From NCBI GenBank assembly GCA_045636545.1, contig JAZTXR010000099.1, forward strand, positions 14,264 through 78,263: a stretch of DNA of 64,000 nt, given 5' to 3'. The notes under the pieces were generated by a model that saw only the letters and a list, made by a program, of their open reading frames with translations, had not been told where the DNA came from and did no database searches. A program made the translations under genes and the position numbers. This stretch comes from HGM04593 sp045636545 (GTDB taxonomy: Bacteria > Bacteroidota > Bacteroidia > Bacteroidales > Bacteroidaceae). Shown piece after piece: positions 1 through 8,591 of this stretch (position 1 is its first letter; each line of letters begins with the position of its first letter).

Positions 1-298
1 CATTGATGGCAACCTCGTCGGCCGACAGGTACTCTACCAGCCTGTCGCTCTGTTGCAGTGTGCCGTGGATTGACGAGAAGTCGCTGAAATAGATGCGGCT
101 GATGTCGCCCATGGTCGCGTTGCTCAGTGTGCCGTCGTTCTGTTCGATGTTCACGGTGGTGCCGTCAAAGGTTATCTGCTTGAGGTTGTCGAGCGCGATG
201 ATTCCGTTCTCAAACCCCGCTTTCTCCACTACCAGATGCTGCGCTGTGACAGTTGCTGCAATGGCAGTGAGTGATATGATTAGCAGTAGTCTTTTCAT
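1..298 (-). CDS. Secreted protein, N-terminal part only (DUF4353/carbohydrate-binding-like)
   Basis: This frame is open from an ATG at 298 to the left edge of the window, so only about 99 residues are visible. It begins MKRLLLIISLTAIAATVTAQ, a standard type I signal peptide. The mature part reads as a short beta-rich module with two similar phrases, LDNLKQITFDGT and MGDISRIYFSDF. This resembles the N-terminal segment of large secreted Bacteroidales proteins annotated as DUF4353 or carbohydrate-binding, which often sit beside VTC and DUF4956 genes. It lies 12 bases downstream of the DUF2490 gene on the same strand, so it is probably the fourth gene of that operon. The frame and signal peptide are seen directly; the family assignment is inferred from resemblance and context. 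Confidence 0.7.
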   Translation of the reverse strand, partial: MKRLLLIISLTAIAATVTAQHLVVEKAGFENGIIALDNLKQITFDGTTVNIEQNDGTLSNATMGDISRIYFSDFSSIHGTLQQSDRLVEYLSADEVAIN

Positions 299-309
299 AA
301 TGTCGTTTT

Positions 310-1167
310 TTATAGGTCTATTGAATATTCAAAGCCAATTGCGTGTCCGTTTGGCTCGCCGTTGATGTCCTCAAAGAGATAGTACAATGATATTGAGTTG
401 TCCTTGTTGATTTTGTAGCTTGCGCCAAGGCGGTAGCGGAGTTTGTCATAACCTTTCCACTCGTCGAGGCGGGTGTAGAGCTCCACCGATGCGAATGGGT
501 TTACCTTGCAGTTGGGGATGTCATACTTCACGCTCAGGCGCGAACGCAGTGTAAGGTTGTGCTTTGCATCCTTTAACTCGGGTTCCGTTTCATTTGTCCA
601 ATGATTGTCGTCGGTAGAAAGTACATCATCGCCAAGGCTGTATCTGTACTTGGTCTCGTTGGCAGTGGCTGAACCGGTGTGTGTGTATTGGAGACGTTCA
701 CGCAGACCGAACTCGAAGCGGCCAACCTTGTACTCGCCGCTTATGGTTGCATAGAAACGGTTGCGTATTACCCAATAGTCGTGGTCTATGTTGTAATTGA
801 CGAATTCTTCACCATCCATGTCTACGACAATGTCGTCATACTTCATTTTTATCTCCTTTGGGTTGTGCTTGTAGTGGAACTGATATCCGACGTTTGATTT
901 CAACCATTTGAGAATCTTGTACTCAAGCTTTACACCAATGGCGGCGCGTTCAATGTTGTTCACAAAGTCGTATGTGCGGAACTCCACATCGCCGACAACC
1001 TTGAACTTCTTGTTTATCTTCTTCGAAGCCTCGAATGTTGCCCAAATACCATAGCTGTCATTCACACTCTGTGCGCTTGCACCGCAAACAGGGGCAAGCA
1101 TGAACAGTGCCGAAAGCAGCATTGCCATGGCACACGCTGTTCTTCTATTATTTGAGTTTGTATTCAT
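310..1167 (-). CDS. DUF2490 outer-membrane beta-barrel protein
   Basis: This 285-residue exported protein has a signal peptide (basic start, hydrophobic stretch, cleavage near ASAQ at about residue 33). After it come alternating amphipathic strands rich in Tyr, Lys and Arg, with phrases such as GDVEFRTYDF and LRSRLSVKYDI. It ends in a hydrophobic C-terminal strand closing on SIDL, as in small outer-membrane barrels. The pattern matches DUF2490, a Bacteroidota family of unknown function. The start overlaps the end of the upstream DUF4956 gene by 20 bases, which suggests translational coupling. Position in the VTC operon suggests it is the outer-membrane partner of that system, which is inference. 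Confidence 0.8.
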   Translation of the reverse strand: MNTNSNNRRTACAMAMLLSALFMLAPVCGASAQSVNDSYGIWATFEASKKINKKFKVVGDVEFRTYDFVNNIERAAIGVKLEYKILKWLKSNVGYQFHYKHNPKEIKMKYDDIVVDMDGEEFVNYNIDHDYWVIRNRFYATISGEYKVGRFEFGLRERLQYTHTGSATANETKYRYSLGDDVLSTDDNHWTNETEPELKDAKHNLTLRSRLSVKYDIPNCKVNPFASVELYTRLDEWKGYDKLRYRLGASYKINKDNSISLYYLFEDINGEPNGHAIGFEYSIDL

Positions 1168-2017
1168 CTGTAGGGGTTTTAAGGGTTGTGTCTACTGAAT
1201 TGTTCGCTTCGTTGCTCTTGTAGTACATCTTTACGATGGCCGCATCCTTGAGGAAGTCGATTGCGCCGACTTCTACCTTGATTACCTTGAGGCCTGTGCG
1301 TTTCTCAAGGTCTGCAATCAGCTCCTCGCGCTTGTCGGGGGTGATTAGGTTTATGTTGTCATACTTTATCACCTTGTATGAGTAGTGGCTGATGAGCAGC
1401 TTGCTCTCGCAGATGATGATGGCAAGAATGAAGAGGATGTTTATGATTATTACCTCGCCAATGCTCAACTCGCTGATGGTGAGGCCGTTGATGGCGCTCA
1501 GGGCTATGATGATGAACAGATAGGTCATCTCGCGTATGGCAATCTGCTCAGTGCGGTAGCGTATGATGCTGAACATTGCGAAGAGACCCAGTGCAATGCC
1601 GGCCTTGAGCTTCACGTCGCCGAGTACGTAGATGAGCATGAAAGTGCTTATGGCAATGAGTATGTAGGTGAAGAAGAACTCACCGCGCTTGCACTTGGGG
1701 TAATAGAGCCAGCGCACAATTATCATGATGGCTACAAGGTTGATGATGAATGCCAGCAGCAGTTTGTTGACGTGCTCCGTGTCGATGAACTTGTCGCTCT
1801 GTCGCTTCTGCTTGACCGACACGGACATCTTTTCCTGTCCGTCGGGCTCGTCGTCATAGTCTATGTAGACGTTTACAGCCTCGGCCTTCTCAATCTCCGA
1901 TGCTACTGCGCTTGCGGCAACCACGGCGTTTGTGCCTGTTGTGTTTGTGCTCTCAATGTCCTGTGCCTGCACGAACATTGTCGAGCATATCAGGAGTAGG
2001 GTGGTTAAAAGTCTCAT
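1148..2017 (-). CDS. DUF4956 integral membrane protein
   Basis: This 289-residue protein has a cleavable-looking signal peptide (residues 1-18, ending VQAQ), then about 60 polar acidic residues. A membrane region of four or so helices follows between residues 83 and 205, with the conserved core SIIRYRTEQIAIREMTYLF between helices. The last 80 residues form a soluble alpha/beta domain (ELIADLEKRTGLKVIKVEVG). This layout and the RYRT-x-Q-I motif are those of DUF4956, which repeatedly neighbours VTC-domain proteins. It starts 10 bases after the VTC gene ends, so the two are co-transcribed. No biochemical activity is established for the family; a membrane anchor or channel for the VTC enzyme is a reasonable guess. 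Confidence 0.85.
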   Translation of the reverse strand: MRLLTTLLLICSTMFVQAQDIESTNTTGTNAVVAASAVASEIEKAEAVNVYIDYDDEPDGQEKMSVSVKQKRQSDKFIDTEHVNKLLLAFIINLVAIMIIVRWLYYPKCKRGEFFFTYILIAISTFMLIYVLGDVKLKAGIALGLFAMFSIIRYRTEQIAIREMTYLFIIIALSAINGLTISELSIGEVIIINILFILAIIICESKLLISHYSYKVIKYDNINLITPDKREELIADLEKRTGLKVIKVEVGAIDFLKDAAIVKMYYKSNEANNSVDTTLKTPTDEYKLK

Positions 2018-2027
2018 TGTTATAGTT

Positions 2028-2792
2028 TTATCGTTTGTTCTCCATTTTCCGTATCATTGTCAGGCGCTCCTTGAAGTTGTTGATTTTCAATTTGTCGTTG
2101 GTGAGCGCACTGCCAATGCAGTATTTGCTGAATCCCGATTGCTTTATGCGTGTGTCGCGCAGAATGTCGAGTGCCGGCGAGGGAACATTCCCGTCGCGCT
2201 TCAGTTCAATGACAGCTACGCGCTGCAACCTGTGGCGCCCGTCACTTTTCAGGTGGTGGAACTGCAGGTTGAAGTCTATCGTCAGGCGCTCCGTCTTTCC
2301 ATAGTTCACCAATGTTATGCGGTTGAACCAGTTCTCTATGACGGGTGAAATGCTGTCGATGGTGTACCAGGCGTGCTTTGCCATAAAAGGGACGATGTTC
2401 TCGTGTTCCTGTGCCACGGAATCGTGTCCGCTGATTGATATGCGTTTCTTCTTTGTGCGGCCGTGGTTGTTCTTGTTCTTTATTTCAAAGAATGTGTCAT
2501 CGCTGTCGAGATAGGTGCGTACGCGTATTTTCTCTCTCACCTTGCGTCCGGCATGGTGTATGCCGTACATGTGGTAGTCGGCAGTGTCATAGTATGTGGT
2601 GTGGTAGCTTGCAATGCGCTTGCCGTTGATTTCCTGTATGTAGTATTTGCCCCGGACGGCTTGCAGGAACATGTGCAACTGTTCAAGAGTGGCCACAAAC
2701 TTTGTGTCAGTCCTGTTCATGAGCTTTATTCCCGACATCTCTTCGAGTGTTATCGGTGGAAGCAAAAGGGTCTTTTCGGCAATTTTGTCCAT
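2028..2792 (-). CDS. VTC-domain polyphosphate polymerase-like protein
   Basis: This 254-residue cytoplasmic protein is made almost entirely of a VTC catalytic tunnel domain, as found in the yeast vacuolar polyphosphate polymerase Vtc4. Visible hallmarks are NRTDTKF (26-32), YYDT (67-70), the basic strand VREKIRVRTY (85-94), FEIKNK (102-107), a lysine/arginine run near 115, IDFNLQF, and the acidic metal-binding strand IELKRDG followed by SKYC. There is no SPX domain, so phosphate sensing through inositol pyrophosphates is not expected. The frame extends upstream to 2942, but a -7 box TATATTTG (2832-2825, minus strand) lies inside that extension, so translation most likely starts at the ATG at 2792. 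It is the first gene of the four-gene operon. Product polyphosphate is inferred from the fold only. Confidence 0.85.
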   Translation of the reverse strand: MDKIAEKTLLLPPITLEEMSGIKLMNRTDTKFVATLEQLHMFLQAVRGKYYIQEINGKRIASYHTTYYDTADYHMYGIHHAGRKVREKIRVRTYLDSDDTFFEIKNKNNHGRTKKKRISISGHDSVAQEHENIVPFMAKHAWYTIDSISPVIENWFNRITLVNYGKTERLTIDFNLQFHHLKSDGRHRLQRVAVIELKRDGNVPSPALDILRDTRIKQSGFSKYCIGSALTNDKLKINNFKERLTMIRKMENKR

Positions 2793-2935
2793 CGTCTTTT
2801 CTTGAGCATAGAACTCTATGCTCGCAAATATAGTCAAATTAATCAAATTTATATAATATTTTCTTGCCTTTTTGTTTGACTTTTGAATAGTTTTGAATAG
2901 AAATGCCTTCTTTTCTGTCAAAAGCCGTTTTTCCT

Positions 2936-2966
2936 TTTGCAAGGTTTTGCAAATGTCTTATCTTTG
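2936..2966 (+). promoter_or_regulatory. Promoter of the HD-domain gene
   Basis: TTTG (2936-2939), 19 bases, then TATCTTTG (2959-2966). This is an exact match to the Bacteroidota primary sigma consensus. Transcription should begin near 2973, about 20 bases before the ATG at 2993. Confidence 0.8.
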
Positions 2967-2992
2967 ATGCCTGATTATAGCACAGGTTGTTT

Positions 2993-3541
2993 ATGGGAAC
3001 AATAGATGTAAAGGGGATTATAGATATGTACTACCCCGAGGATAATGAACTGAAAAATATTTACAATGTGCACGCAGAGCGGGTAACTTCGCTCGCTTTG
3101 GAGATGGCGCACAGGCATCCCGAACTTGATATTGACATACAATTTGTAGAGGAGGCTGCGATGTTGCACGATTTGGGTATTTTCCTGACCGATGCGCCGC
3201 GCATACATTGCTTTGGCACAGAGGATTATCTTTGTCATGGGTATCTTGGTGGCAAGCTGTTGAGGGCGTTGGGTCATGAGCGCCATGCGAGGGTGTGCGA
3301 ACGCCACACCGGTACCGGGCTTACAAAGGACATTATTGTTGCCAATGGCTGGAATCTGCCGGTAAAGGATTTTGTTCCCGAGACCGTAGAGGAGCAACTG
3401 ATATGTTTCGCCGACAAATTCTATTCAAAGACAAAATACCTGGAGACCGCGCGTACGTTCGGGCAGGTAGAGGAGAGTATGGCAAAAATTTCACCCGAAT
3501 CTGTGGAGAAGGTGCGACGATGGGCTGCGATGTTCATGTGA
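2993..3541 (+). CDS. HD-domain phosphohydrolase
   Basis: This 182-residue soluble protein has the metal-binding residues of the HD superfamily in order: His in NVHAERV, the HD pair in AMLHDLGIF, His in CHGYLGGKLL, a second His in CERHTG, and Asp in CFADKFYSK. Such small stand-alone HD proteins usually hydrolyse phosphomonoesters or nucleotides, but the substrate cannot be read from the sequence. A TTG six bases upstream is in frame, but the ATG at 2993 lies at the expected distance from a consensus promoter and is preferred. The gene stands alone; a GC-rich hairpin at 3590 ends its transcript. It points the opposite way from the VTC operon, sharing a 150-base divergent region. Confidence 0.85.
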   Translation: MGTIDVKGIIDMYYPEDNELKNIYNVHAERVTSLALEMAHRHPELDIDIQFVEEAAMLHDLGIFLTDAPRIHCFGTEDYLCHGYLGGKLLRALGHERHARVCERHTGTGLTKDIIVANGWNLPVKDFVPETVEEQLICFADKFYSKTKYLETARTFGQVEESMAKISPESVEKVRRWAAMFM

Positions 3542-3589
3542 CGGTGTCGTCTCTTCTGCTCGGAACTGTTTGCTGGAAAGGGTATACGT

Positions 3590-3605
3590 GCGCGCGAGTG
3601 CGCGC
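3590..3605 (+). terminator. Intrinsic terminator after the HD gene
   Basis: Stem GCGCGC / GCGCGC with loop GAGT, followed by five T residues. Confidence 0.75.
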
Positions 3606-3695
3606 TTTTTGATTTTTATAGTATTTTTTATCTTAAAAATAGAGAATCCTCCTTTTTATTTCGTATTTTTGCCAACTGTTTTGATAGTGGAGTAA

Positions 3696-6431
3696 ATGAG
3701 ATATAGGGTAATTCTGTTTTTATTGGCGTTTCTGTTGCAGGCGGCCGCTTTAGTGGGGGCTTCTGCTGCAGTTCCGTCATTTGTCGCATACCCCGTCCCT
3801 CTCTCTCTGCAAGACTCGTTGGCGGTAGATTCCGCAACCGTTACAGCCGATACCCTGAAGAATGCCATGACAAAGAAAGATGCCTTTGATGCGCCGGTGT
3901 ACTATGAGAGTACTGATTCTATGGTGTGGTCAATGAATGGCAATGCCTTTCTCTATGGTAGCGGCAAGGTCGTGTATGACAAGATTGAGCTTACAGCTGA
4001 TATAATCTCCATGAATATGGATAGCAGCGTGGTTCACGCCTACGGGCGCATAGACTCTACAGGCGTTGTGAACGGTCAGCCAATCTTTGTTGACGGCGGG
4101 ACACCGTACGAATCGGATAAGATGAGCTACAATTTCAAGAGCCGCAGGGGATTCATCAGCAATGTCTACACCCAGCAGGGCGATGGCTTTCTTATGGGTG
4201 GAAAGGCAAAGAAGGACTCTACCGATGTCATATACTCACAGGATGGTATGTACACCACGTGCGATGCCGAACATCCGCATTTCTACATAAGGTTGACACG
4301 CGCCAAGGTGCGTCCCAAAAAGGATGTCGTTTCCGGCCCGCTCTATCTGGTTGTCGATGACGTGCCGCTGCCGCTGGCTCTGCCGTTCGGATATTTCCCG
4401 TTTACAAGCAAATACTCTTCGGGTATAATTATGCCCACATACGGCGATGAGATGGAACGGGGTTTCTATCTGCGCGACGGTGGATACTATTTTGCCATAA
4501 GTGACAAGCTCGACCTTAAACTGACCGGTGAAATATATACAAAGGGCTCCTGGGGTTTGGGGGCTGCATCCACCTATGCCAAAAGATATAAATACTCGGG
4601 CAGTGTAAACCTGAGCTATCTTGTTACAAAGAATGGCGAGAAGGGCTTGCCGGACTACACGGTGAGCAAGAACTTCAGGATAGCCTGGAATCACAGACAG
4701 GATGCTAAGGCGCACCCCAACAGTAACTTCTCGGCAAGCGTGAACTTCTCTACCGCAAACTATGAGCGCTCAAACCTCACAAGCCTTTATAATCCGGTGC
4801 TCAGCTCGCAGAGTGTCAGGACATCAAGTGTCAGCTATTCGCGTACATTCCCCTCGATAGGCCTGACATTGTCATCTTCAATGTCCTTGTCACAGAATGT
4901 CAAGGATTCAATCATTTCACTAAACTTTCCGAGCCTTAATGTATCTCTTTCAAAGAAATATCCTTTCAAACGGAAAAAAAGGAAGGGCGATGAACGTTGG
5001 TATGAGAAGATTTCGTTGTCATACAGCGGCCAGTTCAACAACAGCATATCGACAAAGGAGTATCTGATTCTGAAGTCGAACATCTTCAGGGACTGGAGCA
5101 ATGGTGTAAAACATAGCATTCCGGTGAGTGCCACATTCCAGCTGTTTGACAATATAAACATCACGCCAAGCTTCAACTACACCGAGCGTTGGTACTTCAA
5201 GAAGATAAACCAGTCGTGGGACGAGGCTGTCGGCGGTGTGGTGCGCGATACTGTGGGCGGTTTCCACCGTGTCTACAACTACAATCTTGCAGTGTCGGCC
5301 AATACGACACTCTATGGCTTTTACAAGCCTGCGCCATTTATCAGAAACAGTCGTGTGCACACGGTGCGTCACGTGTTCAAACCGTCGCTCTCGTTCAGTT
5401 TTGCGCCGGATTTCGGTAATGAGAGGTATGGCTATTACGAGACATACGTGTATACCGATGAGGACGGTGAGGCCCGCACGGTAGAGTACTCCCCCTATCA
5501 GGGTTCAATGTTCGGCGTTCCATCGAAGGGTAGGACGGGTAGCATTTCAATAAGTGTGAGCAATAACGTTGAAATGAAGTGGCGTACAAAAAACGACTCC
5601 TTGAAAAAAATCAGCCTGATTGATGATATCGGTGGTTCGCTTTCATATAACCTGGCTGCAAAGACAAAGCCCTGGAGCAATCTCTCCACACGATTGAGGC
5701 TGAAACTTACAAAGAACTATACTTTCAATTTCAACGCAACCTGGGCAACGTATGCATACGAGTTCAACGACAAAGGGCAGGTGGTTGTGGGCGACAGGAC
5801 CGAGTGGTCATACGGCCGCTTCGGCCGCTTCCAGGGAATGAGCCACAATTTGTCATACACATTGAACAACAATACCTACAAAAAGGTTATTGACTGGTTC
5901 AGGAACAGGTTTGGAAATACCGGGGAAGATGAGCCTGGTGATGAGGTGCCTGCAGATGGACAGCTTGACTTGCCGGCAAAGGAGCCTGTGGGCAAGCGTG
6001 CGCAGAAAGAGAAACCCAAGAAGGCCGATGTCGATGATGACGGATATATGCCGTTCAAGTTCCAGTGGAGCGTGAGCCTTTCCTATGGTATAAATATGGC
6101 CGAGGACAGGAGTGCCGAGATAAATTTGAGGAATATGCGTTATCCTTACAAGTTCACGCAGAACCTGAATATTTCGGGTAACATTGGAATTTCGGACAAC
6201 TGGCGCATAAACTTCACGTCGGGATATAATTTCGAGAACAGGAAACTGACAACCACAACAATGAATATATCGCGTGACTTGCACTGTTTCGAGATGTCAT
6301 GCGGTATTGTGCTTGCGCCATACACTTCGTTCAATTTCAGTTTCCGCGCCACATCGCAGATGCTTGCCGATGCACTCAAGATTGACAAGCGTAGCAGTCG
6401 CAGTTCCAATGTTCAGTGGTATAACGATTAA
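3696..6431 (+). CDS. lptD: LPS-assembly outer-membrane protein LptD (Bacteroidota type)
   Basis: This 911-residue outer-membrane protein inserts lipopolysaccharide into the outer leaflet. A signal peptide (residues 1-24) precedes an OstA/LptA-like beta-jellyroll (about 60-200: MVWSMNGNAFLYGSGKVVYD, then VYTQQGDGFLMGG). The long barrel domain contains the family's conserved phrase FGYFPFTSKYSSGIIMPTYG (around 233-252) and many Tyr/Trp/Asn-rich strands up to the C-terminus. A low-complexity acidic/lysine loop near residues 745-780 is probably surface or periplasmic. A -7 box TATTTTTG (3664-3671) precedes the ATG by 24 bases. It is not clustered with lptE, which is 20 kb away on the other strand. 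Typical length for Bacteroidota LptD is 850-950 residues. Confidence 0.9.
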   Translation: MRYRVILFLLAFLLQAAALVGASAAVPSFVAYPVPLSLQDSLAVDSATVTADTLKNAMTKKDAFDAPVYYESTDSMVWSMNGNAFLYGSGKVVYDKIELTADIISMNMDSSVVHAYGRIDSTGVVNGQPIFVDGGTPYESDKMSYNFKSRRGFISNVYTQQGDGFLMGGKAKKDSTDVIYSQDGMYTTCDAEHPHFYIRLTRAKVRPKKDVVSGPLYLVVDDVPLPLALPFGYFPFTSKYSSGIIMPTYGDEMERGFYLRDGGYYFAISDKLDLKLTGEIYTKGSWGLGAASTYAKRYKYSGSVNLSYLVTKNGEKGLPDYTVSKNFRIAWNHRQDAKAHPNSNFSASVNFSTANYERSNLTSLYNPVLSSQSVRTSSVSYSRTFPSIGLTLSSSMSLSQNVKDSIISLNFPSLNVSLSKKYPFKRKKRKGDERWYEKISLSYSGQFNNSISTKEYLILKSNIFRDWSNGVKHSIPVSATFQLFDNINITPSFNYTERWYFKKINQSWDEAVGGVVRDTVGGFHRVYNYNLAVSANTTLYGFYKPAPFIRNSRVHTVRHVFKPSLSFSFAPDFGNERYGYYETYVYTDEDGEARTVEYSPYQGSMFGVPSKGRTGSISISVSNNVEMKWRTKNDSLKKISLIDDIGGSLSYNLAAKTKPWSNLSTRLRLKLTKNYTFNFNATWATYAYEFNDKGQVVVGDRTEWSYGRFGRFQGMSHNLSYTLNNNTYKKVIDWFRNRFGNTGEDEPGDEVPADGQLDLPAKEPVGKRAQKEKPKKADVDDDGYMPFKFQWSVSLSYGINMAEDRSAEINLRNMRYPYKFTQNLNISGNIGISDNWRINFTSGYNFENRKLTTTTMNISRDLHCFEMSCGIVLAPYTSFNFSFRATSQMLADALKIDKRSSRSSNVQWYND

Positions 6432-6465
6432 TCCCGCTCGCACAGCTTTGCTGTGGAACGGGATT
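6430..6465. terminator. Hairpin between convergent lptD and ung
   Basis: Outer stem AATCCCG / CGGGATT encloses an inner stem CACAGC / GCTGTG, followed by a T-run on the plus strand. It probably ends both transcripts. Confidence 0.65.
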
Positions 6466-6491
6466 CCATTTTTGTCGTTTACTTGTTCAGT

Positions 6492-7157
6492 CTACCAGTT
6501 GATTCCGCCTTTTCCTTGCTCCTGCAGGTATCTGTTTGCTGTGCTGAAGTGGTGGTTCCCGAAGAAACCTTGATATGCCGACAGGGGAGATGGGTGTGGT
6601 GATGTGAGCACAAGGTGTTTGCTGCGGTCAATGAATGCGCCTTTTTTCTGTGCATAGCTTCCCCATAGAATGAATACTATGCCGCTGCGGCGCGATGCCA
6701 ATTCGCGTATCGCAGCATCGGTGAACTCCTCCCATCCGTGTCTTTGATGCGAACCGGCTTGCGAGGCGCGCACCGTCAGCGTGGCGTTTAGCAACAGTAC
6801 CCCCTGGTCGCTCCAGCGTGTGAGGTCGCCATCCTGCGGAATGGGTGTTCCCAGGTCACTTTGAACCTCCTTGAAGATGTTCAGTAGTGATGGCGGGAAT
6901 GGGATACCTTTGTTTACCGAGAAGCAGAGACCGTTTGCCTGCCCTGCACCGTGGTAGGGGTCCTGTCCAAGGATTACTACTTTTACCTTGTCAAAGGGGC
7001 AGTGGTCAAAGGCGTTGAATATGAGTTTTGCGGGCGGGTATATCGGCGTGTCGCCATTGTATTCCTCCTTTACGAATTGCGTGAGCCTTGCAAAGTACTC
7101 CTTGACAAATTCGTTCTCAAGAACCTCTTTCCAACTTTGCTCTATCTTTACGTTCAT
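6492..7157 (-). CDS. ung: Uracil-DNA glycosylase
   Basis: This 221-residue family 1 uracil-DNA glycosylase removes uracil from DNA to start base-excision repair. The water-activating loop GQDPYHG lies at residues 64-70 with catalytic Asp66. The uracil-binding LLLNATLTV segment and the DNA-intercalating HPSPLSAYQGFFG loop with the catalytic His follow in the right order. Length is normal. It starts only 3 bases after asnA ends, so the two are co-transcribed, though their functions are unrelated. Confidence 0.97.
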   Translation of the reverse strand: MNVKIEQSWKEVLENEFVKEYFARLTQFVKEEYNGDTPIYPPAKLIFNAFDHCPFDKVKVVILGQDPYHGAGQANGLCFSVNKGIPFPPSLLNIFKEVQSDLGTPIPQDGDLTRWSDQGVLLLNATLTVRASQAGSHQRHGWEEFTDAAIRELASRRSGIVFILWGSYAQKKGAFIDRSKHLVLTSPHPSPLSAYQGFFGNHHFSTANRYLQEQGKGGINW

Positions 7158-7160
7158 ATA

Positions 7161-8198
7161 TTATATAATAGGTATGTTCATCTCCTTGCATCGGTTGCGC
7201 ATCTCATCGGGCCAGATGCTTGACTGTATTTCACCAATGTGCGCCTTTTTCAGCAACAGCATACAGAGGCGCGACTGGCCAATACCGCCACCAATGCTCA
7301 ATGGCAGCTCGCCGTTGAGCATGCGGCGGTGGAAGTAGAGCTCCTTGCGCTCCTCCTTGCCCGATTTCTTCAGTTGGTGCAAGAGTGCCTTGCGGTCTAC
7401 GCGTATGCCCATGGACGAGAGCTCCATCGCCTTGCCCAGGACGTCGCTCCAAATCATCAGGTCGCCGTTGAGGCCGTAGTAGCCATCTTCGTTTGCTGTG
7501 CTGTAGTCGTCATAGTCGGGGGCACGGTTGTCGTGAGGGATGCCATCGCCAAGCTCGTTGCCGATGCCTATGATGAATACCGCACCGTGTTCCTTTGTTA
7601 TTGCCTCCTCACGTTCTTTTGGCGTGAGGGTGGGGTATTTGAGGCGCAGCTCTTCGCTGTGTATGAATGTTATCTTCTCGGGGAGCGATGGCTTGAGCTG
7701 TGGGTAGCTCTCGCTGAGCGCAAACTCGGTGTGGAGGATTGCCGAGTATATTTCGCACACTATCCTGCGCAGGAATTCCACGGTGCGTTCCTTGTCGCTT
7801 ATGACACGTTCCCAGTCCCATTGGTCGACATAAAGGGAGTGCAGGTTGTCGAGTTCTTCGTGTGCACGTATGGCGTTCATATCGGTGTAAATGCCGTAGC
7901 CTTGCGCAATGTTGTACTCGGCCAGTGTCACTCGTTTCCACTTTGCAAGCGAATGCACCACTTCGGCCACAGCGCCATTCATATCCTGGATAGGGAAACT
8001 CACGGCGTGTTCATAGCCATTGAGGTCGTCGTTCAAACCGGTTCCCTGCAGGACAAACAAGGGTGCGGTCACGCGGCGCAGGCGGAGTGACGATGAGAGG
8101 TTGAGCTGGAATGTCTCCTTAATCTGTTTGATAGCCAGTTCGGTCTGCTTCAGGTCGAGCAGTGGTGTGTACTCCTGTGGTAGGTTATATAATTTCAT
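7161..8198 (-). CDS. asnA: Aspartate-ammonia ligase (asparagine synthetase A)
   Basis: This 345-residue ammonia-dependent asparagine synthetase makes asparagine from aspartate, ammonia and ATP. It is a class II aminoacyl-tRNA-synthetase-like fold. The conserved phrases RLRRVTAPLFV near the start, HSLAKWKR, YVDQWDWE and the C-terminal motif GGGIGQSRLCML are present at the expected spacing. A -7 box TATCTTTG (minus strand, 8290-8283) lies about 85 bases upstream of the ATG. It forms a two-gene operon with ung. Confidence 0.97.
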   Translation of the reverse strand: MKLYNLPQEYTPLLDLKQTELAIKQIKETFQLNLSSSLRLRRVTAPLFVLQGTGLNDDLNGYEHAVSFPIQDMNGAVAEVVHSLAKWKRVTLAEYNIAQGYGIYTDMNAIRAHEELDNLHSLYVDQWDWERVISDKERTVEFLRRIVCEIYSAILHTEFALSESYPQLKPSLPEKITFIHSEELRLKYPTLTPKEREEAITKEHGAVFIIGIGNELGDGIPHDNRAPDYDDYSTANEDGYYGLNGDLMIWSDVLGKAMELSSMGIRVDRKALLHQLKKSGKEERKELYFHRRMLNGELPLSIGGGIGQSRLCMLLLKKAHIGEIQSSIWPDEMRNRCKEMNIPII

Positions 8199-8385
8199 CT
8201 TGTTTTGACAATTTGCTTTTGTTTTGTCTGTTTTTGTTGTGTTTTTTTAGTGTTGACAAAGTGTTCGCTTTCTCAATATTGGCAAAGATAGGTCATTTGT
8301 TTTTAAAATGCCAATAAATGGGAGCTAAAACAACTGAAATTTGTGCTATTTTAGGGCCCATCTCGCTTTTTTTGGTAAAAGAGCA

Positions 8386-8416
8386 GTTGTTTCTTTGTGA
8401 TTTATTGTTATCTTCG
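8386..8416 (+). promoter_or_regulatory. Promoter of tRNA-Arg
   Basis: GTTG (8386-8389), 19 bases, TATCTTCG (8409-8416). The tRNA begins about 29 bases after the -7 box. Confidence 0.65.
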
Positions 8417-8444
8417 CAGTCGCAATCGGATAAAATTGTATTCA

Positions 8445-8518
8445 GGCTCCGTAGCTTAGCTGAATAGAGCGTCAGATTCCGGTTCTGAAGGTCGTGGGTT
8501 TGAATCCCACCGGGGTCA
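8445..8518 (+). tRNA. tRNA-Arg (anticodon CCG)
   Basis: The full cloverleaf can be folded. The acceptor arm is GGCTCCG with CGGGGTC (G-U pairs at two positions) and the D-arm is GCTT..GAGC. The anticodon stem TCAGA/TCTGA encloses loop TTCCGGT, so the anticodon is CCG. The T-arm is GTGGG-TTTGAAT-CCCAC and the discriminator base is A. The 3' CCA is not encoded (genome reads CCG). The CCG anticodon reads arginine codon CGG. Confidence 0.95.
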
Positions 8519-8527
8519 CCGGGTTTT

Positions 8528-8569
8528 AAAAACAGTAATGACAGTCCGCGGACTGTCATTACTGTTTTT
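8528..8569. terminator. Perfect 42-base palindrome, bidirectional terminator
   Basis: Twenty-one bases are repeated exactly in inverse with no loop, centred on CCG|CGG between 8548 and 8549. The arms begin and end in A5/T5, so each strand gives a stem followed by a U-run. It separates tRNA-Arg (plus) from proS (minus). Confidence 0.85.
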
Positions 8570-8591
8570 GGGTTGTATGTGCAGGATTTCC

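Noticed and set aside
2793..2942. N-terminal extension of the VTC protein
   Set aside because: The extension contains the -7 promoter box and is a lysine-rich low-complexity stretch; the ATG at 2792 is favoured.
7239..8090. Long plus-strand open frame (283 codons) opposite asnA
   Set aside because: It is the complement of a clearly conserved enzyme, has no homology-like motifs or start signals, and reflects codon bias of asnA.
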